From assembly GCF_009870125.1 (NCBI RefSeq), contig NC_046680.1, positions 12,419,501 to 12,483,500 on the forward strand: a stretch of DNA of 64,000 nucleotides. The letters run 5' to 3'. The position numbers were made by a program, and so were the translations under genes. This document shows positions 58,315-64,000 of the stretch, piece after piece. This stretch comes from Drosophila pseudoobscura (Eukaryota; Arthropoda; Insecta; Diptera; Drosophilidae). The notes beneath the pieces were generated by a model that was given only the letters and a program-made list of their open reading frames with translations, ran no database searches and was not told where the DNA came from. Each line of letters opens with the position of its first letter. Within the stretch, counting starts at the first letter, position 1.

Positions 58315-61300
58315 ACAGGCCGGCCTCGCCGACGCGCATGCACACAGGCATGGCATTCTCTCTCTCTTCCCTTCTCTCTGCTACTCTCTCTCTCCCTCTC
58401 TCTTTCTCTTGCTCGTTCCCAGCTTTAACGACTGTTACAGTTTGATTTGAGTCTCGTTTTCGGTTTTTGTTTTGTCAGCTTTTTTCAGTTTTCCGCCTCA
58501 CGTTGACCGGTGCACATCGGTGTGGCTGATAAAAAAAAAAGAAGAAACAAAAACCAGCTACCGCGCAGCGTTGTGCCTTTTGTTTAAACCAAAAAAAACG
58601 AAGCAGCAGAGAAAATTATACATATTTGTGTGTGCAGCGATGCATTTAAATAGTTGTTAAGGGGAGTACTACGAGCATAGGAGCATACGAGAATGGATAT
58701 GGATATGGTGCTGCTTCCGTTGTGCACCAATTGCAGTGCTGGTGCCGCACCCTCCCCCGCTGACACACCGCCGGGGAAAATGTTTACAGCTCGCAGTGTG
58801 TGTGTTTGGCAACATTCCTGCCCCTCGAAACGAGGTCAATGCATTTCCAATTGCCGATAACCCAAGTGAAGAGAAAAGAAACGAAAATCGGGAGAGAAAA
58901 AACCTATGAAAAGTTACGAGCAGAAGTTCAAAGTTAAGTGGACCCCAAAGCAGTGCGCGTATCTCTCGTTCTCTCTCTATACAATTTTAAATCATAAAAA
59001 ATAAATAAATGAAAAATTTTCCACTTGAGTGAACCGACTTAAAGATGCATTTAGTGCCGGCATACTCGTATCTGTATCTCCAGAAGAAGTACTCGTAATT
59101 GCAGTCCACTGTAACTGCAACTGCAACTGCAACTTGTTCTTATCGGTGGAGCTCGGTAATCAGGCATCCACTTGAACTACTTCTCCTCCCGATTGGACTT
59201 TATTGGATTATCAGACCCGAGAGTACACAAAAAACTGGATACCGAACACTTGCTGTAGCGAGAGGTGAGTGCTTGCTAGGGCTTCCAGTCGAGAGTACAT
59301 TGCACTCTCCCTCTCCTCTAACATCTAACATCTGTGGGCAGTATATCGTGTGTTGTAATTGTGTCAGCTGCAGTCCACCCTCGCGATCCGGTATCCACCC
59401 GCATCTGGAAATCCATCCCAAAATCGAAGTCAGACGAAACCCAATGACCCCCCACGAAATCGGTTCTATTGAAATCTGAAAACGAACACAGCAAAAGCGG
59501 CAGATAAAACGGATTAACATAACATGATACGACAACCACCGCCAACACCACTCCAACGGCAAACAGAGACAGAGAAAGATAGCTCCGCTTTAAATTAATA
59601 AACAAAAGTCAACGACATGTAGTGGGGGTCCAGGGTGGGGGAGAGGGGCAGTGCTAGAAATGCGATATCGGGCGCAAGTACAGGGTGCGTCTGTCTCCCC
59701 TCTGAGGCAACAGATGTTGGGGTGCGTAGGGTATGCTACAGAAAACCGCATTAAATGGTGTACCATTTCCGAATAGATCGTATGGTATACCGTTATATGT
59801 AGATATTGACTGGATAGATCTATGGCAGCGGTGGTTAGTGGATGCAAGCACGCCCAGCCCTGACTGTGACTCGAATCTGGGTCAGCAGATTCGCAAATCA
59901 AATCCAATTGAGCCCAAAATGAAGCTCGGGTTCGGGAGCTGCCAGAGAACCGATGATGGATAGGATAGAATGGCCGAGGGATAAAGATAAAGACGGGCGG
60001 GAAGTTCAATGTTCGCATCAACTGTTAAATTATAGCGATGACATCAGCCCGATAAGATTATTTTGTTTCTACCTGCAATCTGTTTCACTGCGTGACGAAT
60101 ACCCAAGCCATACCCTTGAGGGTAATCCATTTCGTAGGTATTTTTGCGGGGAATACCGGAATAAAAGTATTCAAAGGGAAAATCTAAAGTGGTTTCCTTT
60201 GTTCGGTTGTATGGAAATAGCTGTGAATTGCTGGAAACAGCTGTTCTCGAAAGAAAACAGCTTTATTTCGGCAATGGAAACTCTACCTCATTTACTTCAT
60301 GCATGCCACATGTGTCCCAGCCAAGTGTGCGTACCCCTCATATAGCCGACAGCTGAGGTTGGGGCCCACAAGCCTGGCATAATAATAACCCTGAAAGTTT
60401 ACTGACTTCCGTTGCAACGCCACAGCAACGGAGGGAGCCCGTAGGCAGTTCTCCAGTAAACGGAGGCGCTGTGCCAGTCGAAGAATGAAAAGTCCAGAGG
60501 CAAGGGCGATAAGCATCTCTGGACACCCATGCACCCATGCATCCATGGAGGGACTTCGACGACGACGACGACGACTCACGTAGGTGGCGCTAGGAGGAGG
60601 CGTTGTCTTCATTCTTCTTCCCTGTGTCGTCTGCAATTTGTTGCTGTTGGTGCTGCTGTGGCACTTGTAGTACCTGCCTTGCAAAAGAGAGGCAAGGAAG
60701 AGTGTGATGTTGAACAACCGTTGCTACGGTTTAGGCCCGCTTGAGCACAGTGCTAACTGAAATGCTGTTGCTGTTGCAGTTGCAGTTGCATTTGCCGCAA
60801 TGACTTGACAGCAGCAACATCCTCTCCTCTCACTCGCTCTCTCCTTTTGTGAGTGTACAAGTATTTATCTTAATTAGGCGGGCGTTGGCCAAGTAAAAAT
60901 GCATGAATCACTGGGGAGAACGGAGTGACAAGGCTCGAAAGGAAGCCAAAGAGGAGGAAGCCACAGCTACAGGCCTAAAAATAGCTCCCCAGAAAATGTT
61001 TATGTCTGACAGGGGGCTACGCGGCTTGCGTGGATCTGGGAGAATATGAATTGCCTTTCCATCGGTGGCTTATCCAGCCGAGTGTTCAATCTGTCCACAG
61101 TTGGAGTTTCAATGAATATTTTTCTAGTCGAATGCCGAAAACCAATTTCCCACCAGCCAATGGCAATTAATTTAGAAATCGTTGAGCTACGAAAATTGAT
61201 TTTACTTAATCAAGCAGCGGAAAAACACACGAGGCACGGGGCACGGGGCACTGGGCAAAGGGGCACAGCGGCACAGGGAAAATGACGCTTTAAAAGTTTT

Positions 61301-62948
61301 TCGCTGTTGCCAAACGCACAAAAATTAATCAAGCGGTTAAAAAAAAAAATAAAGAGAAACAGAAACCGATTTTATAGGCAGCGCTTGACTGCCCGAAAAT
61401 GCATATCGCCTGGATTCCAATACGAAATTTATCGTCGCATGGCATTTTTTGTTGGTTATTGGTTGTTGCCCCGTTGTTGCCTGGCTATTCCGAGTGATTT
61501 CATTTTCAGTTTTGGACATAATTTACGTGATCATGGCGCGTCGATAGCAAGAAATTATCAACGCGCATGCGCAGCCGCCGCTCAGGCCGCTGGTCTATGT
61601 GGCTCTGACTTTTTGATACCCTTCCAGAGGGTGTCTTAATCTCTTATCTTATCCACGAATATATCTCTATATTGTACAGCCTTGATAGGAAAAATTGCTA
61701 AAAATATCGAATGACGATCCATAGCAACGATCCACCTGAAGGGTATCAAAAGCTTCGGCCTCCAAAGGTAGCCTTCGTTTCTTGTTGCTTGTTGCATTTG
61801 TTGCTGTTGCTGTTGCAGTTGCAATCGTTGTCGTTGTCGCTGTTGTTGCATTTGCTGCTCAGTTTCTAATTGTTGCGCGCGTTTGTGAAATTTATTGCGT
61901 TTCGATCTTTTTCTTTTTTGGTTGTTCGGATTTTTTGTTGCCTGCCACGTAACGCGAAAAAGTCGCGGATACGAAGCCCCCGGCCAGGAGGTTCCCTGCT
62001 TACAACTTCATTTCGCTTTGGCGATTTGATGGCCGCGATATGGCCCGGCCAAAAGCGAAATTTATTTTTATGTTAATGGCCCTGGCGGTGGCGGGGGGCG
62101 GCGTGCGGCGTGCGGCGGGTGGCGTGCGCCGTGTGGCTCAACGAACGCATTTCGTGAAAGGAAAAGCGCTGGTGGAAACCAGGAAAGCAGGAAAGCTGTG
62201 AAAACAGGGAAAAGGTTGCCATGGACCAGAAGGGGGAACATGTTTCCTGTGTGGCACATTGCTGATCGGTGACTGGGCTGAGAACAAGAACAAAAGCCCG
62301 TGTGAAACAGCTGCGCTTTGTTTGGATCAGAGCCAGGCTCCACGCGATGGTGCCGCATTTTGACAGCTCCCCTTCCCCTTCCCGCTCACACACACACACA
62401 GCCACATGCACACACTCACGAAGGAGGCATTTACGACACCGATTGGGGCATGACTCACTTTGATAAACATGCATCACCCCAGCAGTTCCGACGGATCACA
62501 GAAGCGGCGTGAGAACCCAATCGAAAGTGTCTCCCTTGGGGGGAAATCCGATATGGTGTTTGTTGTGACAGTGGACGTGGACCGATAAACATCCGCCGAG
62601 CAACCTGAATCGATCTGAATCCATCCTCCAGACTATGCCGAAATCTGCTGTGGCCATCCATCTCTTTGCTTAGGGAAACCATTTCCAGGCCTCCTGCCTT
62701 CCCACACTGTATAATCTCCATTAGGCACTCGCAGCTTGTGGTGCCACATGAGGCACATAGTACTTGCAATTTCTCTGTGCGTTGCATCTACAACTCGGCA
62801 ATTTCGCAATCATCGAAATGCAATTCGAATGCCATCATTTATCTGCTGGTCCGACTGCGCCTCCTTCCCAGCCTTTTCCTGGCACAATTTTTCATTTTTT
62901 CTTGCGATCGAATCCTGCTGCAAAGTAAATATTGAAGGTAGGAGGAGC

Positions 62949-62963
62949 CGGTGCCAGTGCCGG

Positions 62964-62992
<29 letters not shown>
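62949..62992. repeat. Six-base tandem repeat GTTGCC
   Basis: Copies of GTGCCA/GTGCCG change into perfect GTTGCC units. A GACTGC array (63044-63084) and a GTTGCA array (63218-63242) follow within 250 bp. Confidence 0.9.
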
Positions 62993-62994
<2 letters not shown>

Positions 62995-64000
62995 GCCTGC
63001 TCTGGCTTTCTGGTCCCGAGACAATCGATTACCGGACTGTGAGTGCGACTGCGACTGCGGCTGAGACTGCGACTGCGACTGGGGCGCAAACGTAATCAGA
63101 CAAATTCAATTTACGGCAATTTGCATGCCGCTCTGGCAGTCCGACAGAGTTATCCGCGATTCGCCTTCGGAGTCGTAGTCTCTGTTTCCATGAAAAATGA
63201 CAATTGCTATGGATGTAGCAGTTGCAGTTGCAGTTGCAGTGGCAGGCTGTGGATGTGTTTGCTGCCGTCATTCTAATGTATGGAGTAACTGGGAGGCAGG
63301 CGCACAGGCACACAGGCACACAGGCAAGGCAACTGCGCCTGCTTCCAAGGCTGTTTCCATCCGATCCGTGGTGCCCGCTGCCCATTTGGCGCCTTATCGC
63401 TGCACTCGCATCTTCCCCCCACAATTGCGGCAGTGGCAGCGGCGGCGGCAGCCGCAACCTGAGATCTGGCGGCAGGTTCGGGTTTTGTTGTTTTGGCCAT
63501 TGCAGGAAATGAAAAATTGGCAAACATGCCACGCTCCGCTGTGCTCTCCTCTCCGCGTACATGCATATGTTGCACATAATTGGCGTTTATGCCACAAGCG
63601 ACGAAATGCAACCTGCAATGCCCGCAAAGAAAACAAAAAACAGTGCAGAAATTCCAGCTACAGCTCCGAAGCCTTTGATACCCTTGCAGATCGTTCGATA
63701 TAGTGATCAGACTCAGATATCCAAAGGAAACTACTTCTTGTTGAGTTTTGATTGGATTATCTTTGGGGGAGGCAGAGTTTTTCCAAAGGGGACATTCTGC
63801 TTAGACGATTGTTCCTATCCGAGCCGATGATAGAACTATAGATTCCCTGCCTCCAAAGCTCCAATACGATTCACGATACCCTCTCTGGAAGGGTATAGCT
63901 ACACAATGTTGCTGATGCGTTGCTGATACGCCCGTTTGGTTGTGAAAAGTTGTCCGGATTTGTTCGTGGCTTTTGTTTGGTGCCCCCCCCTCGATCTCCC

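Larger units (their letters stand above)
40839..64000 (+). other. Non-coding, probably the first intron of the right-hand gene
   Basis: I found no exon with splice sites and recognisable protein. Open frames longer than 100 codons (for example 51361-51861 and 57725-58351) are products of tandem repeats. The stretch is rich in six-base repeats, TACGAGTA motifs and CT/GA runs, with intermixed AT-rich segments (44.6-46.3 kb and around 54.8-55.1 kb). It includes one convincing TATA promoter at 42229. Remaining exons or enhancers may be hidden; sequence alone does not reveal them. Confidence 0.45.

Noticed and set aside
57725-58351. 208-codon minus-strand open frame
   Set aside because: It is made of Pro-Val and Val-Pro runs from the GGGACT array, with no start context or conserved segment.

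Overview
The window is insect nuclear DNA, almost certainly from a Drosophila species. Introns are short (about 55-70 bp) with GT-AG ends, promoters carry the DRE and other fly core-promoter motifs, and every recognisable protein reads like a Drosophila orthologue with the expected length and intron positions. Dense microsatellites and the gene content (genes I remember from D. melanogaster chromosome arm 2R, Muller element C) make an obscura-group species plausible. That species guess is inference.

Layout. 1-16016 is non-coding and is probably a 5' leader plus a very long 5' intron of the first gene. 16017-18064 (+) holds six exons of a zona pellucida (ZP) domain membrane protein whose signal-peptide exon I could not find; it may be piopio. 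19553-20400 (+) is proteasome subunit alpha-1/PSMA6, convergent with the class II CPD photolyase phr (20540-22336, -). Next comes Sec6 of the exocyst (22721-24993, -), head to head with Atg7 (25161-29388, +). Atg7 carries a tandem-repeat galectin gene on the opposite strand inside one intron (27126-28293). Cysteine dioxygenase follows (30707-33140, +), then two tandem FAM136A-like genes (33466-34039 and 34301-34866, -), mitochondrial ribosomal protein S28 (35067-35757, +), an ADAT3-like tRNA deaminase subunit (35802-36911, -) and a small four-helix membrane protein (38209-38746, +). From about 39.2 kb a promoter and long leader lead to a 17-residue first coding exon (40787-40838, +) of an unidentified gene. 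The remaining 23 kb looks like its first intron.

The centre (19.5-38.7 kb) is a compact block of broadly expressed genes: protein degradation, DNA repair, exocytosis, autophagy, sulphur amino-acid catabolism, mitochondrial translation and intermembrane-space proteins, and tRNA editing. They are packed head to head or tail to tail with shared promoters and abutting or overlapping 3' ends. The two flanks are sparse and repeat-rich, with developmental-type architecture (long introns, one TATA promoter, many 6-bp tandem repeats).

I found no clear transposon, tRNA, rRNA, CRISPR or virus-derived gene. The most useful second looks are the possible mitochondrial form of photolyase, the start codon split from its reading frame by an intron in cysteine dioxygenase, the eroded sugar-binding motif of the nested galectin, the paired CX3C architecture of the FAM136A duplicates, and the probable rearrangement junction between phr and Sec6.
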